NCBI GenBank assembly: GCA_963704035.1
Contig: CAVPGR010000004.1
Location: 248,001-312,000 of the forward strand
DNA length: 64,000 nucleotides
Source of the DNA: JAOSJL01 sp963704035
GTDB taxonomy: Bacteria > Actinomycetota > Acidimicrobiia > IMCC26256 > JAOSJL01
Direction of reading: 5' to 3'
The position numbers were made by a program, and so were the translations under genes. Positions 1-11,379 of this stretch are shown in pieces; the first letter of the stretch is position 1, and each line of letters starts with the position of its first letter. Below the pieces are notes generated by a model. That model did no database searches. It saw only the letters and a program-made list of their open reading frames with translations, and was not told where the DNA came from.

Positions 1-319
1 TCACCTCGAGGGCGAACGCCACGTTCTCATAGACGGTCTTGGTGTCGAGGAGCTTGTAGTCCTGGAAGACGCACCCGATGTTGCGCCGCAGGTGGGGCAC
101 CTTCCAACGCGAGAGCTTCGTGATCTCGCGACCCGCCACGACGATGTTGCCCTCTGTCGGTAGCTCCTCGCGCAGAAGCAGCCGCAGGAACGTGGACTTC
201 CCGGACCCCGAGGGGCCGACGAGGAAGAGGAACTCGCCCTTGGCGACCTCGACGGAGATGTCGCGCAGTGCGACGACATCACCCTTGTAGACCTTGGTGA
301 CGTTCTCGTAAGTGATCAT
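1..319 (-). CDS. ftsE: Cell-division ABC transporter ATP-binding protein FtsE (3' end outside window)
   Basis: The first 106 codons of an ABC ATPase read leftwards from an ATG at 319. Walker A (GPSGSGKST) lies at residues 35-43 and the Q-loop region (CVFQDYKLL) at 83-91; the signature motif and Walker B lie beyond the window edge. FtsE pairs with the membrane protein FtsX and controls peptidoglycan hydrolysis at the division septum from the cytoplasmic face. The position downstream of prfB on the same strand matches the conserved actinobacterial order prfB-ftsE-ftsX, so ftsX should follow outside the window. No strong Shine-Dalgarno precedes the ATG. A 214-bp gap filled largely by hairpin repeats separates it from prfB, so it may have its own promoter. 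Confidence 0.93.
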   Translation of the reverse strand, partial: MITYENVTKVYKGDVVALRDISVEVAKGEFLFLVGPSGSGKSTFLRLLLREELPTEGNIVVAGREITKLSRWKVPHLRRNIGCVFQDYKLLDTKTVYENVAFALEV

Positions 320-371
320 CGGTCCGGACGAGGGTACTACGGGCCCCTCCGAGAACCGGGACGGGGTTCCC

Positions 372-560
372 TTTGCTCGTCTCGGGCGCCGCAGGATACC
401 TGCGGCGCTAATCCTCGCCTCGCGCGTGTTCCCGTTTGCTCGTCTCGGGCGCCGCAGGATACCTGCGGCGCTAATCCTCGCCTCGCGCGTGTTCCCGTTT
501 GCTCGTCTCGGGCGCCGCAGGATACCTGCGGCGCTAATCCTCGCCTCGCGCGTGTTCCCG
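372..560. repeat. Three tandem 63-bp units, each with a perfect 10-bp hairpin
   Basis: Identical 63-bp units begin at 372, 435 and 498. Each holds a perfect inverted repeat: a 10-bp stem (GCGCCGCAGG and its complement) around an ATA loop, at 386-408, 449-471 and 512-534. The array fills most of the prfB-ftsE gap and runs into the last codons of prfB. A related hairpin with a compensated stem sits at 6045-6067. The hairpins lack a T tract, so they resemble REP-type elements or intrinsic stop structures rather than classic terminators. Confidence 0.9.
512..534 (-). terminator. Hairpin immediately after the prfB stop codon
   Basis: The copy of the repeat nearest prfB starts its stem at the last base of the prfB TAG codon. 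Read on the minus strand it forms a 10-bp GC-rich stem with a three-base loop directly after the stop. No U tract follows. It could attenuate read-through into ftsE or protect the prfB 3' end; which of these is inference. Confidence 0.4.
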
Positions 561-1664
561 GCGGCGGAACTGGAGACCGGCCTCGATGAAGCCGTCGAGG
601 TCGCCGTCGAGCACGGCCAGGACGTTGCCGGTCTCGTGGATCGGCTGGTCGTCGACCTTCCGTTCGTCCTTGACGAGCTGGTAGGGCGCGAGCACGTAGG
701 AGCGGAGCTGGCTACCCCACGCCACGTCCTTCTTCTCTCCCGACAACTGCTCGATCTCGCGCTCCCGTTCCTCGCGGGCACGTACGGCCAGGCGCGCGGC
801 GAGAATCGTCATCGCCCGGGCACGGTTCTGGATCTGGGACCGCTCGTTCTGGCACGACACCACGACGCCGGTGGGGATGTGCGTGATCCGCACGGCGGAG
901 TCGGTGACGTTCACGTGCTGACCACCCGCCCCCGACGACCGGTACGTGTCGATGCGGAGATCTGTGGGATCGATCTCGGGCACTTCCGCCTCGTCGAGCG
1001 CGGGCACAGCGTCGAACGAGGCGAACGCCGTATGGCGCCGCGACTGCGAGTCGAACGGCGAGATGCGTACGAGGCGGTGAACGCCGCGCTCGCCGCTCAG
1101 CAGCCCGTAGGCGTGGCGCCCCTTGACCGTGAACGTGGCCGATGAGATCCCCGCCTCGTCGCCCTCCTGGATGGAATCGACCTCCACGTCGAAGCCGCGG
1201 CGCTCCGCCCAGCGGGTGAACATCCGCAACATCATCTCCGCCCAGTCCTGGGCGTCGGTGCCACCCGCGCCGGAATGGACCTCGCAGATGGCGTCACGCT
1301 CGTCGTGCTCGCCGCTGAAGAGCGCCCTCAGCTCGAGGCGGTCCAGATCGTCGCCCAGGGAGGCAATCCCGTCTTCGATCTCCGACTCCACGGAGTCGTC
1401 GCCCTCCTCGACACCCAGCTCGAAGAGCGTCTCGAGGTCCGCCACACGGCCGTCGAGTGCGTCGACGAGCTCCACATCGTCACGTACGCCGGAAAGCTCC
1501 GTCGTCACCTTGCGGGCGATGTCCTGGTCGTCCCAGAGATCGGGGCGACTCGCCTCGGCCTCCAGCTCCTCGAGGCGCGCGCGTGCCGTGTCGATCTGGA
1601 GGTATCCGGCGGCGTCCGCGACGCGCCGACGAAGCTCGGCCAGTTCGGCCGAGAAATCGCGCAT
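534..1664 (-). CDS. prfB: Peptide chain release factor 2
   Basis: A 376-residue class I release factor that ends translation at UGA and UAA. The peptidyl-hydrolysis motif GGQ is at residues 247-249 within SGAGGQHVN, and the RF2-type recognition tripeptide SPF is at 202-204, which separates it from RF1. Its length fits the family and the frame is open throughout, so the programmed +1 frameshift of enterobacterial prfB is absent. The ATG at 1664 lies two bases after the secA TGA, so translation is probably coupled to secA. The last nine codons fall inside the 63-bp repeat, giving an unusual tail (REHARGED), and the stop abuts a hairpin. Confidence 0.96.
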   Translation of the reverse strand: MRDFSAELAELRRRVADAAGYLQIDTARARLEELEAEASRPDLWDDQDIARKVTTELSGVRDDVELVDALDGRVADLETLFELGVEEGDDSVESEIEDGIASLGDDLDRLELRALFSGEHDERDAICEVHSGAGGTDAQDWAEMMLRMFTRWAERRGFDVEVDSIQEGDEAGISSATFTVKGRHAYGLLSGERGVHRLVRISPFDSQSRRHTAFASFDAVPALDEAEVPEIDPTDLRIDTYRSSGAGGQHVNVTDSAVRITHIPTGVVVSCQNERSQIQNRARAMTILAARLAVRAREEREREIEQLSGEKKDVAWGSQLRSYVLAPYQLVKDERKVDDQPIHETGNVLAVLDGDLDGFIEAGLQFRRREHARGED

Positions 1665-1666
1665 GC

Positions 1667-4481
<2,815 letters not shown>

Positions 4482-4483
<2 letters not shown>

Positions 4484-6017
4484 GGGAGACGAGAGTCTAC
4501 CGGCGATCGGCGCCGCCACCGCTTCGTCGGAGAGGCCGGATTCCCCCGCTACCGCCCCACCCGCGGCGGAACCGCGCGCCACTTTCGGCGCCCTCGGCCC
4601 GCCGATCGCGCTCGGCGCCCTCATCCTCGTGTGGGTCGTCGTCTTCGGCGTCCTGGTGTGGCAGCGCCACGACCGATTCGGCACGTTCGGCTTCGACCTG
4701 GGGATCTTCGACCAGACGGCGTATCTCCTGTCGCGCCTCGACAGCCAGTTCATCACCGTGCGCGGGCTCGACGTCTTCGGCCACCACGCCAACCTCGGGC
4801 TGGTGCTCTTCGCCCCCTTCTACCGGCTGGGAGCGGGGCCACACTTCCTCAACCTCTTCCAGGTCGTGGTCATGGCTCTCGGCGCCGTCCCGGTGTATCT
4901 GCTCGCCCGGCACCGAATCGGCCGGGAGTGGCCCGCGGTGCTCCTGGCAGGTGTGTTCCTCCTGCATCCGGCTCTTCAGTTCCTCGCGTGGGAGACCTTT
5001 CACCCCGAGACGGTCGCGATCACACCCCTCCTGTGCGCCTACTACGCCTCGGTACGCAAGCGGTGGGGATGGTTCGCACTGTGGGTCACCGCGGCGGTCG
5101 TCTGGAAGGAGGACGTCGCCCTCGCCGTGGCCGTCCTCGGCCTCATCATCGCCGTTCGTGGACACCGCCAGATCGGGGTCGTGACGTTCGTGGCCGCGCT
5201 GAGTTGGTTCCTGCTCGTCTCACAGGTCCTGCTCCCGACCGTGAACGGGGACCAGGCCTTCTACAACCAGTTCTTCGGCGACCTCGGCAACTCGCCCTAC
5301 GAGATCGCCAACAACGCCGTGCGCGACCCCTCTCTCGTGACGCAGCGACTGGGGGCGCCCGACGCGCGCGAATACCTCTGGATGATGCTCGCCCCGTTCG
5401 GATTCCTGTCCCTGCTGGCTCCGCTCGTCCTCCTGATCGGCGTTCCTCAGGTTCTCGTGAACCTTCTCTCCGTCAACGACTTCACACGCAGCATCACCTT
5501 CCATTACGCCGCACTGCCACTGACGGCTCTCACGCTCGGCATGATCGAAGGCGTGGCGTGGCTGTTCCGACGGCTCACCCGACGGTGGGCGCAGCGCGTC
5601 TTGCTGGCGGGCCTCGTGGCCGCCGCTGTCGCGGCGACCGTCGCCTGGGGACCGTCGCCGGTCGGTGTCCGCTACGACGAGGGATGGTGGCCGCCCGCGG
5701 GCGACGAGAGACACGCCGCGCGAGAGGCTGCACTCGCCGAGATCCCCGATGAAGCCGTCGTGAGTGCCACCTACCAGTTCGTCCCCCACCTCACCCACCG
5801 CGAAGGCATCTACGAGTTTCCGAACCCGTTCGAGGAACGGAACTTCGGTGTGTCGGGCGAGGGTGTCCCCGATCCCGCCATCGTCGAGTGGGTGGTCGCC
5901 GACCGCCGTCTTCTCGGTGAAGAGGACGCGGAGGTACTGACCGCACTCGAGGACTCGGGTGACTTCCGCATCGTCTCGGACACCGACGACATCGTGGTGC
6001 TACGGCGCACACGCTGA
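4482..6017 (+). CDS. DUF2079 polytopic membrane protein
   Basis: A 511-residue protein with an Ala/Pro-rich N-terminus, then many hydrophobic segments and an extracytoplasmic-looking C-terminal domain. The central part matches the DUF2079 family: FGFDLGIFDQ near the first membrane span, GHHANLGLVLFAPFY, then FHPETVAI and a WKED motif. DUF2079 proteins resemble GT-C type membrane glycosyltransferases, but the substrate here is unknown. The ATG at 4482 overlaps the secA start on the other strand, so a later start such as GTG at 4629 is possible. A strong hairpin follows the stop. Confidence 0.8.
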
Positions 6018-6044
6018 TCGGCTCGTTCTCTTTCCTCGACTCGG

Positions 6045-6067
6045 GTGGCGCAGGATACCTGCGCCAC
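6045..6067. terminator. Bidirectional hairpin between convergent genes
   Basis: A perfect 10-bp stem (GTGGCGCAGG and its complement) with an ATA loop sits between the convergent DUF2079 gene and the response regulator. It shares the core GCAGGATACCTGC and the flanking CTCG-CTCGGG sequence with the 63-bp repeats near 372-560, but three outer stem pairs differ with compensation on both arms. The position favours a two-way transcription stop. Confidence 0.5.
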
Positions 6068-6100
6068 TTCTCCTCGTCTCGGGTGCCCGGCTCCGGCCGG

Positions 6101-6787
6101 CTATTCGATCTCGAGGAGCTTCTCGCGCATGGCGTACACGACGGCCTCCATGCGGGAGTGGAGGCCGAGTTTCTCCAGGATGTTCCGGATGTGGTTCTTC
6201 ACCGTGTTCTCGGCGATGAACAGCTCCTCGGCGATCTCACGGTTGCTCAACCCCTTCGCCACGAGCTTCAACACCTCGATCTCCCGAGCCGTGAGGCGTG
6301 GCGCCGTGGCGAGTCGGCGGTCCTCGGCGCGACGGGCGAGCTCGTTGAACTCGGTGAGAAGCTTGGAGGCCATCGACGGCGAGATGAGGCTGTGGCCACG
6401 GGCGACCGCGCGCACCGCGTCGGCGACCTCTTCGATCGAGACCTCCTTGAGCAGATAGCCGTTCGCCCCGGCCAGGATCGCTTCGTAGAGGTCGCGCTCG
6501 TCGTCGGAGACGGTCAACATCAGGATCTTGGTGGCGGGGAGCCGCTCCCGGATCTTGCGTGCCGCGTCGATACCCGATGCCCGGGGCATTCGAACGTCCA
6601 TGAGAACGACGTCGGGTGAGAGCTCATCGGCGGCCTCGACAGCCTCCACGCCGTCGGTTGCCTCGCCCACCACCTCGACGTCGGTCTCTTGGGAAAGAAC
6701 CAGCTCGAGGCCACGCCGGAAGAGCGCGTGGTCGTCGACGACGAGAACGCGCAGCGGCTGCCCGCGTTCAGGACTCTCTTCGGTCAT
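6101..6787 (-). CDS. NarL/LuxR-family response regulator
   Basis: A 228-residue two-component regulator. The receiver domain (about residues 12-130) has acidic residues in VVDDH at 17-19, the phospho-acceptor Asp64 (VLMDVRMP), Thr92 and Lys114. A LuxR-type helix-turn-helix follows (about 160-225; LTAREIEVLKLVAKGLSNREIA, then ENTVKNHI). No sensor kinase is encoded nearby, so its signal is unknown. Its ATG lies 7 bp after the hpf stop, so the two are probably cotranscribed, which suggests a link with stress or stationary phase (inference). Confidence 0.93.
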   Translation of the reverse strand: MTEESPERGQPLRVLVVDDHALFRRGLELVLSQETDVEVVGEATDGVEAVEAADELSPDVVLMDVRMPRASGIDAARKIRERLPATKILMLTVSDDERDLYEAILAGANGYLLKEVSIEEVADAVRAVARGHSLISPSMASKLLTEFNELARRAEDRRLATAPRLTAREIEVLKLVAKGLSNREIAEELFIAENTVKNHIRNILEKLGLHSRMEAVVYAMREKLLEIE

Positions 6788-6794
6788 GGTCGGA

Positions 6795-7424
6795 TCAGCC
6801 GGTCTCGATGAGCCCGAGATCGCCGTCCCGGCGTCGGTAGATCACCGCAGCGCGCCCGTGCTCCGAGCTCGTGAAGAGGAAGAAGTCGTACCCGAGCAGG
6901 TCCATCTGGAGCCCGGCTTCTCGGGGGCTCATGGGTTTCGCCGTCTCCTGTGTCACGCGGACGATCGGAGCGTCCTCGGGCGCAACCTGAACGATCGGGG
7001 CGGCGCCGGGCTCGTCGGCGGAGTCGGCGGAGTCGGCGGAAACGTCCGGGCTGGAACCGTTGGAAGGCCGGCCGTTCGGTAGAGGCCCTTTGGCAGAAGT
7101 CCGTCGGGATCCCTTGGGGTGCGACCGGGACACGCGGCGTTCGTGGAGCTTGCGGGCCTGGTGCTCCATCTTGTCGATCGTCAGGTCGAGAGCCGCCTCG
7201 GGGCTGCTCGCTGCCGAGTGGGCCTTCAGGAGATTTCCCTTCAGGTGAACCAGGATTTCGCAAAGATCGCTGTCGGCGACGCTGGGGTTTCGCTCATCGT
7301 CGAACTCCACGTCGATACGGGTCACGTCCCGCAGAAAACGTGACACACGACCGACCTTCTCTGCGGCGATCGAGCGGAGCTCGGGTGAAACACGGCCGTG
7401 TTTGTGCCGAACGACGATCTCCAC
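6795..7424 (-). CDS. hpf: Ribosome hibernation promoting factor, long form
   Basis: A 209-residue protein with the two-domain layout of long HPF. The N-terminal domain (about 1-100) binds the decoding centre of the 30S subunit; the C-terminal domain (about 150-209; DLLGYDFFLF and AVIYRRRDGDLGLIE) mediates dimerisation of ribosomes into 100S particles. The linker contains SADSADSAD, coded by three 9-bp repeats. The start is GTG at 7424. It sits between the FlgM-like gene and the response regulator. Proximity to comF and secA matches the mycobacterial order. Confidence 0.94.
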   Translation of the reverse strand: MEIVVRHKHGRVSPELRSIAAEKVGRVSRFLRDVTRIDVEFDDERNPSVADSDLCEILVHLKGNLLKAHSAASSPEAALDLTIDKMEHQARKLHERRVSRSHPKGSRRTSAKGPLPNGRPSNGSSPDVSADSADSADEPGAAPIVQVAPEDAPIVRVTQETAKPMSPREAGLQMDLLGYDFFLFTSSEHGRAAVIYRRRDGDLGLIETG

Positions 7425-7520
7425 GCTCAGCGCACCTGCCGACCGGGTCGGAACATGGGGCGAGTATACGCACGCACGACGTGGCGCCCTCCGGGAACGG
7501 GGAGTGCGCGACGTCCGGAT

Positions 7521-7718
7521 TCAGGCACCCGCGTGGAGCAACAGTGCGAGCAGACGCTCGGCGACACGATCGGCGGGCGGACGGTAGGTCCCGCTGCCGA
7601 CCTGATGACGCATGGCGCTCACGACCGCGGGGCGCACCGACGACGGCGGTGGGGGGCCGAGCGGCATCGCAGCGGGCCCCGGGTCTTTGCTCACGATCCG
7701 CACCCGTGTGACCGTCAT
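7521..7718 (-). CDS. FlgM-like small protein (anti-sigma-28 fold)
   Basis: A 65-residue protein whose C-terminal half resembles the FlgM sigma-binding helix region: a basic helix, then GSGTYRPPADRVAERLL, close to the family pattern of a Gly-x-Tyr turn followed by a VAE(K/R)LL helix. The ATG at 7718 is chosen because AGGAGG stands eight bases before it; an in-frame GTG at 7736 lacks such a site. It lies between comF and hpf with about 100 bp on either side. FlgM holds back the flagellar sigma factor, but no flagellar gene is in the window, so it may act on another sigma factor. The family call is moderate. Confidence 0.6.
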   Translation of the reverse strand: MTVTRVRIVSKDPGPAAMPLGPPPPSSVRPAVVSAMRHQVGSGTYRPPADRVAERLLALLLHAGA

Positions 7719-7818
7719 GGTCGTCGCCTCCTGCACCGGCCTTTTCGGGGGACCCGTGCCTCAGTCCCAGAATCGGACGTTCCGTGGCCATTCTGAAGAG
7801 ATTTCTCACTCTCCGTGG

Positions 7819-8559
7819 TTACCTCTCCCCCCGGGTGCCCTGCGGCCGTGGCGTACGGGCTGCCGTGGCGGCCAGGACCGATGCCGCCCCGGCGCGGTGG
7901 AGTGCATCGGCCGAGGCCGTGATCGTGGCGCCCGTCGTCGACACATCGTCGACCACGAGAACGGTGAGGCCTGCCAGCGACCGGTTGGCGGTGAAGCACG
8001 GCCCGCGCCGACGGGCCCGGCGGCCCCGGCCCATCTGCGCCGGAGCATCACGGTCGCGCACGAGGAGGCGCGCCACGGGACACATTCGGAAACGGGTCAC
8101 AGTCCGCGCGAGGAGTTCGGCGGGGTCGTAGCCGCGCCGGAGACGGCGACGACTCGTGGTGGGCGGCCACGTGACCACATCGGGGTGCGTGCCCGGGAAC
8201 GCCGCGAGACCGGTTCCGACGCACTCGACGAGTGCACCGGCGAGCAACGCGACGAGCGCGCGGGCACGTCGCGCCTTGACGGCGACCACGACGTCACGCC
8301 ACGCTCCCGCGTAGTCGTAGGGCGACCACCACTCCTCGACGCCCCGCGGCGGCGGCTCGGCCCTCGACGGCTCCAGCCCCGACAGGCACTCCTGACACAG
8401 CCCGAGCAGCGCGGCCGCGCCGCATCCCACGCAGCGAACCGGGAACACCAGGGCGGAGAACCCCGCAGCAGTTTCCCGTGACAGGAGCGGGAGTCGACGT
8501 GTCGGAGGTCGACCGGAAACGGAATCCACGCCCCCGACGCTACCGACGCCCCGCGACAC
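7819..8559 (-). CDS. ComF-family phosphoribosyltransferase-like protein
   Basis: A 246-residue ComF protein. The N-terminal region has a CxxC-x(n)-CxxC zinc cluster (CVGCG, then CQEC), and the C-terminal domain carries the PRPP-binding motif VLVVDDVSTTGAT. ComF proteins are linked to DNA uptake in naturally competent bacteria; in Actinobacteria the role is not established. The first possible start is GTG at 8559; another GTG near 8529 would remove an unstructured ten-residue tail, so the start is uncertain. It is followed by the FlgM-like gene. Confidence 0.88.
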   Translation of the reverse strand: MSRGVGSVGGVDSVSGRPPTRRLPLLSRETAAGFSALVFPVRCVGCGAAALLGLCQECLSGLEPSRAEPPPRGVEEWWSPYDYAGAWRDVVVAVKARRARALVALLAGALVECVGTGLAAFPGTHPDVVTWPPTTSRRRLRRGYDPAELLARTVTRFRMCPVARLLVRDRDAPAQMGRGRRARRRGPCFTANRSLAGLTVLVVDDVSTTGATITASADALHRAGAASVLAATAARTPRPQGTRGER

Positions 8560-8611
8560 CTACGCCGCGCAGCTGGGCCGGCAGCTTCAGCGCCGGCCTG
8601 CTCCTGCCCTG

Positions 8612-10090
8612 TCAGTAGCGGTAGTGCTCCGGCTTGTAGGGGCCGTCCTGGGGAATGCCGAGATAGTCGGCCTGTTCCTCGGTGAGACGCGTGAGGCGAA
8701 CGCCGAGCTTGTCGAGGTGGAGCCGCGCGACCTTCTCGTCGAGGTGCTTGGGCAGCGTGTAGACGCGGTTCTCGTAGAAGTCCTCGTGCCCGAACAGCTC
8801 GACCTGGGCCAGGACCTGGTTGGAGAAGCTGTTCGACATCACGAAACTCGGATGCCCGGTGGCGCATCCGAGGTTGAGGAGTCGGCCCTCCGCCAGGACG
8901 ATCACCCCGTGGCCGTCCTCGAAGACCCACTGGTCGACCTGGGGCTTGATCTCGACCCGCTGGACCCCGGGAATCCCCTGGAGCCCGGCCATGTCGATCT
9001 CGTTGTCGAAGTGACCGATGTTGCCGACGATCGCGTTGTGCTTCATCCGGCGCATGTGGTCGGCTGTCAGCACGTCACGGTTTCCGGTGGCGGTCACGAA
9101 CAGGTCGGCCGTCTCGACGACGTCCTCGATCGTGACGACCTCGTAGCCCTCCATCACCGCCTGGAGAGCGTTGATCGGGTCGATCTCGGTGACCACGACC
9201 CGGGCACCCTGTCCGCGCAGCGACTGCGCGCAGCCCTTGCCCACGTCGCCGTACCCGCACACGACGGCGAGCTTTCCGCCCAGCATCACGTCGGTCGCCC
9301 GGGAGATGCCGTCGACCAGCGAGTGCCTGCACCCGTAGAGGTTGTCGAACTTCGACTTCGTGACCGAGTCGTTCACGTTGATGGCCGGGAACAGAAGCGC
9401 TCCCGTGGCCTCCATCTGGTACAGACGGTGGACCCCGGTGGTGGTCTCCTCGGTGACGCCCTTGATGTCTTCGGCGACCCGGTGCCACCGCCGGTCGTCG
9501 GCCTCGTGCACGCGGCCGAGGAGTTCCAGCACGTGGCGGAACTCCTCGGAATCCGCTGTGTCGGGCGACGGAACGGCGCCGGCCTTCTCGAACTCGACGC
9601 CCTTGTGGACGAGGAGTGTGGCGTCGCCGCCGTCGTCGAGGATGGCGTTGGGCCCGGTGGCACCCGGCCAGCTCAGAGCCTGATCCGTGCACCACCAGTA
9701 CTCCTCGAGCGTCTCGCCCTTCCACGCGTAGACGGCGGGGCCGGAGGGCGCGTCGACCGTACCGTCGCGCCCCACGACCACGGCGGCCGCGGCGTGGTCC
9801 TGTGTGGAGAAGATGTTGCACGACGCCCAGCGCACCTCGGCACCGAGGTCGAGCAGCGTCTCGATCAGCACAGCGGTCTGGATCGTCATGTGCAGCGACC
9901 CGGTGATCCGCGCCCCCGCCAACGGCTTGCCCGCGCCGAACTCCTCGCGCAGCGCCATCAGGCCGGGCATCTCGATCTCGGCGAGCTCGATCTCCTTGCG
10001 GCCGAAGTCGGCCAAGGACAGGTCGGCGACCTTGAAGTCGGTCTTCGGGTCCCGCGCCGAGCTGGTGGCGGATTCTGCGGTGGTGGTCAT
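8612..10090 (-). CDS. ahcY: Adenosylhomocysteinase
   Basis: A 492-residue S-adenosylhomocysteine hydrolase, which splits SAH to adenosine and homocysteine and so relieves inhibition of methyltransferases. It has STQDHAAAA in the substrate domain, the NAD-binding stretch GYGDVGKGCAQSLRGQGA, and a C-terminus ending KPEHYRY that completes the neighbouring active site in the tetramer. The ATG at 10090 is preferred because GGGAG lies five bases upstream; an in-frame start 30 bp earlier exists. The insert between the substrate domain and the NAD domain is typical of actinobacterial enzymes. A long leader with a stem-loop precedes it. Confidence 0.97.
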   Translation of the reverse strand: MTTTAESATSSARDPKTDFKVADLSLADFGRKEIELAEIEMPGLMALREEFGAGKPLAGARITGSLHMTIQTAVLIETLLDLGAEVRWASCNIFSTQDHAAAAVVVGRDGTVDAPSGPAVYAWKGETLEEYWWCTDQALSWPGATGPNAILDDGGDATLLVHKGVEFEKAGAVPSPDTADSEEFRHVLELLGRVHEADDRRWHRVAEDIKGVTEETTTGVHRLYQMEATGALLFPAINVNDSVTKSKFDNLYGCRHSLVDGISRATDVMLGGKLAVVCGYGDVGKGCAQSLRGQGARVVVTEIDPINALQAVMEGYEVVTIEDVVETADLFVTATGNRDVLTADHMRRMKHNAIVGNIGHFDNEIDMAGLQGIPGVQRVEIKPQVDQWVFEDGHGVIVLAEGRLLNLGCATGHPSFVMSNSFSNQVLAQVELFGHEDFYENRVYTLPKHLDEKVARLHLDKLGVRLTRLTEEQADYLGIPQDGPYKPEHYRY

Positions 10091-10184
10091 GCGAACTCCC
10101 GGGTCGGGCGGCGCCGACATCAGCAGCTACGGCTGACGTGCGCCAGTGCGTGTGGTGACGCGTCGGCGCCTGATCGGATTCTGG

Positions 10185-10228
10185 GAGTCGGCCCGGATCA
10201 CCGGGTGACAGCCGTGGAGGCCCGACTC
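10185..10228 (-). promoter_or_regulatory. Stem-loop in the ahcY leader
   Basis: The 226-bp gap upstream of ahcY contains a 7-bp perfect stem (GAGTCGG with CCGACTC) enclosing a GC-rich loop, in which a smaller TCACC/GGTGA hairpin can form. It does not match the SAH or SAM-IV riboswitch consensus that I know. It may be the end of the upstream transcript or a leader control element; the role is not shown. Confidence 0.3.
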
Positions 10229-10316
10229 CTCCATGTTACGCGCGCCGGGCCCTTCGAACCAGCCCGACAGACATGGTGCGTCCCTGATGCTCGACGAAGG
10301 CGATGGTGGGGGTCAT

Positions 10317-11363
10317 TCAGTCCGAGGCGAGCTGTGCCTTGAGTTGCTGGATGGCGTCGATGGGTCCGGGGTCGACCTCGTTGTCGAGGGCGAGATAGAG
10401 GCTCGTCCAGTCACCCACGTACATGAGATCGAGGAGCTGGGCGAGCGGGCCGTCACCCGAGGCGCGCACCTCGAGGGTGTCGGCCAGCGTCTCGTCGATG
10501 ATGCTCGTCGTGGCGTCGACGCGTGCGGGAATCCTGTCTCCCTCGAAGTCGTGACGCAGCGCGATCAGAGTGAACACCTGGCGCGTCACGTCGCCGTGCT
10601 GACCCCACCCGCAGATCTCGTTGTGATCGAGCTCGGGATACACGTTCCAGACGGCGGGAGCCTTGGCGTTCTCGTTGATGTCGCACTTCCAGCGCATGGC
10701 GGCCACACCACCGAGGGCGGAACCGCCGTACACAACGGGGATCGTGCGCCCGATCCGACGAGCGAGCGCGCGTGCCGGATTCGCATCTCCGACCACCTCG
10801 GGAGCGCACGCGTCGCGCCGGGCGACGAGAGCGGCTTCGGCCGCGACAAGCCACTCGTGAGCGTCGGGCAGCAGGCCTGAGCGTTTCGCCGTGGCAAAGA
10901 GGGGGACAACCAGCGCACCGAGGGCGGCGCGGGGCTGCAGCCCCGGCGGGCATTCGAAACGCAACAGGTCGTGCTCCTGGGCCAACGCGCCCAGCTCTCC
11001 CCCACTCGTGACGGCGACGACCTGCGCACCGGCGTCGAGGGCCACGTGGGTCGTCGTCAGCGTCTCCTCGGTGTCTCCGGAGTACGACTGGGCGAACACG
11101 AGCGTCCGCTCACCGATGAACGCCGGCGCGTCGTAATCCTTCACGACGGTGATCGGAACCGGAAGAGCGGTTCGACCCACAGCGGCGAGCACGTCTCCCG
11201 AGATCCCCGACCCCCCCATTCCACACACGACGATCGAGTCGATGTCGTCTGCCGAGGGGAAGCGCTCCGCCGGTACGGAGCGAGCCGCCTCGTGGGCCTC
11301 GGCCACCTGTTCGGGCAGACCGCGCACGGCGTCGGTGAAGTCGAGGGTGTCGAGAGCGGTCAC
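10317..11363 (-). CDS. Bifunctional phosphoglucose/phosphomannose isomerase-type SIS protein
   Basis: A 348-residue two-SIS-domain enzyme. The N-terminal domain shows CGMGGSGISGD (sugar phosphate binding) and FAQSYSGDTEET, and the C-terminal domain has VVYGGSALGGVAAMRWKCD and ENAKAP with a conserved HNE motif (DHNEICGW). The family interconverts glucose-6-P or mannose-6-P with fructose-6-P. With the adjacent phosphomannomutase and a distant manC it could supply GDP-mannose. The start is GTG at 11363, and the Trm112-like gene ends 16 bp upstream. The order phosphomannomutase, Trm112-like, isomerase, then ahcY recalls the mycobacterial manB-Rv3256c-manA-sahH region. Confidence 0.9.
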   Translation of the reverse strand: MTALDTLDFTDAVRGLPEQVAEAHEAARSVPAERFPSADDIDSIVVCGMGGSGISGDVLAAVGRTALPVPITVVKDYDAPAFIGERTLVFAQSYSGDTEETLTTTHVALDAGAQVVAVTSGGELGALAQEHDLLRFECPPGLQPRAALGALVVPLFATAKRSGLLPDAHEWLVAAEAALVARRDACAPEVVGDANPARALARRIGRTIPVVYGGSALGGVAAMRWKCDINENAKAPAVWNVYPELDHNEICGWGQHGDVTRQVFTLIALRHDFEGDRIPARVDATTSIIDETLADTLEVRASGDGPLAQLLDLMYVGDWTSLYLALDNEVDPGPIDAIQQLKAQLASD

Positions 11364-11379
11364 GTCCTACCTCCGGCGA

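Noticed and set aside
372..560. CRISPR array
   Set aside because: The three 63-bp units are contiguous and identical, with no spacers between them and no cas genes nearby.
1560..1664. Programmed +1 frameshift in prfB
   Set aside because: The frame is open from the ATG with no early in-frame TGA, so no recoding is needed.
10091..10316. SAH or SAM-IV riboswitch
   Set aside because: The leader has stems but lacks the conserved core sequences of these classes as I know them.
8624..10342. 572-codon plus-strand ORF opposite ahcY
   Set aside because: Antisense shadow of a well-recognised enzyme; it lacks domains and a ribosome site.
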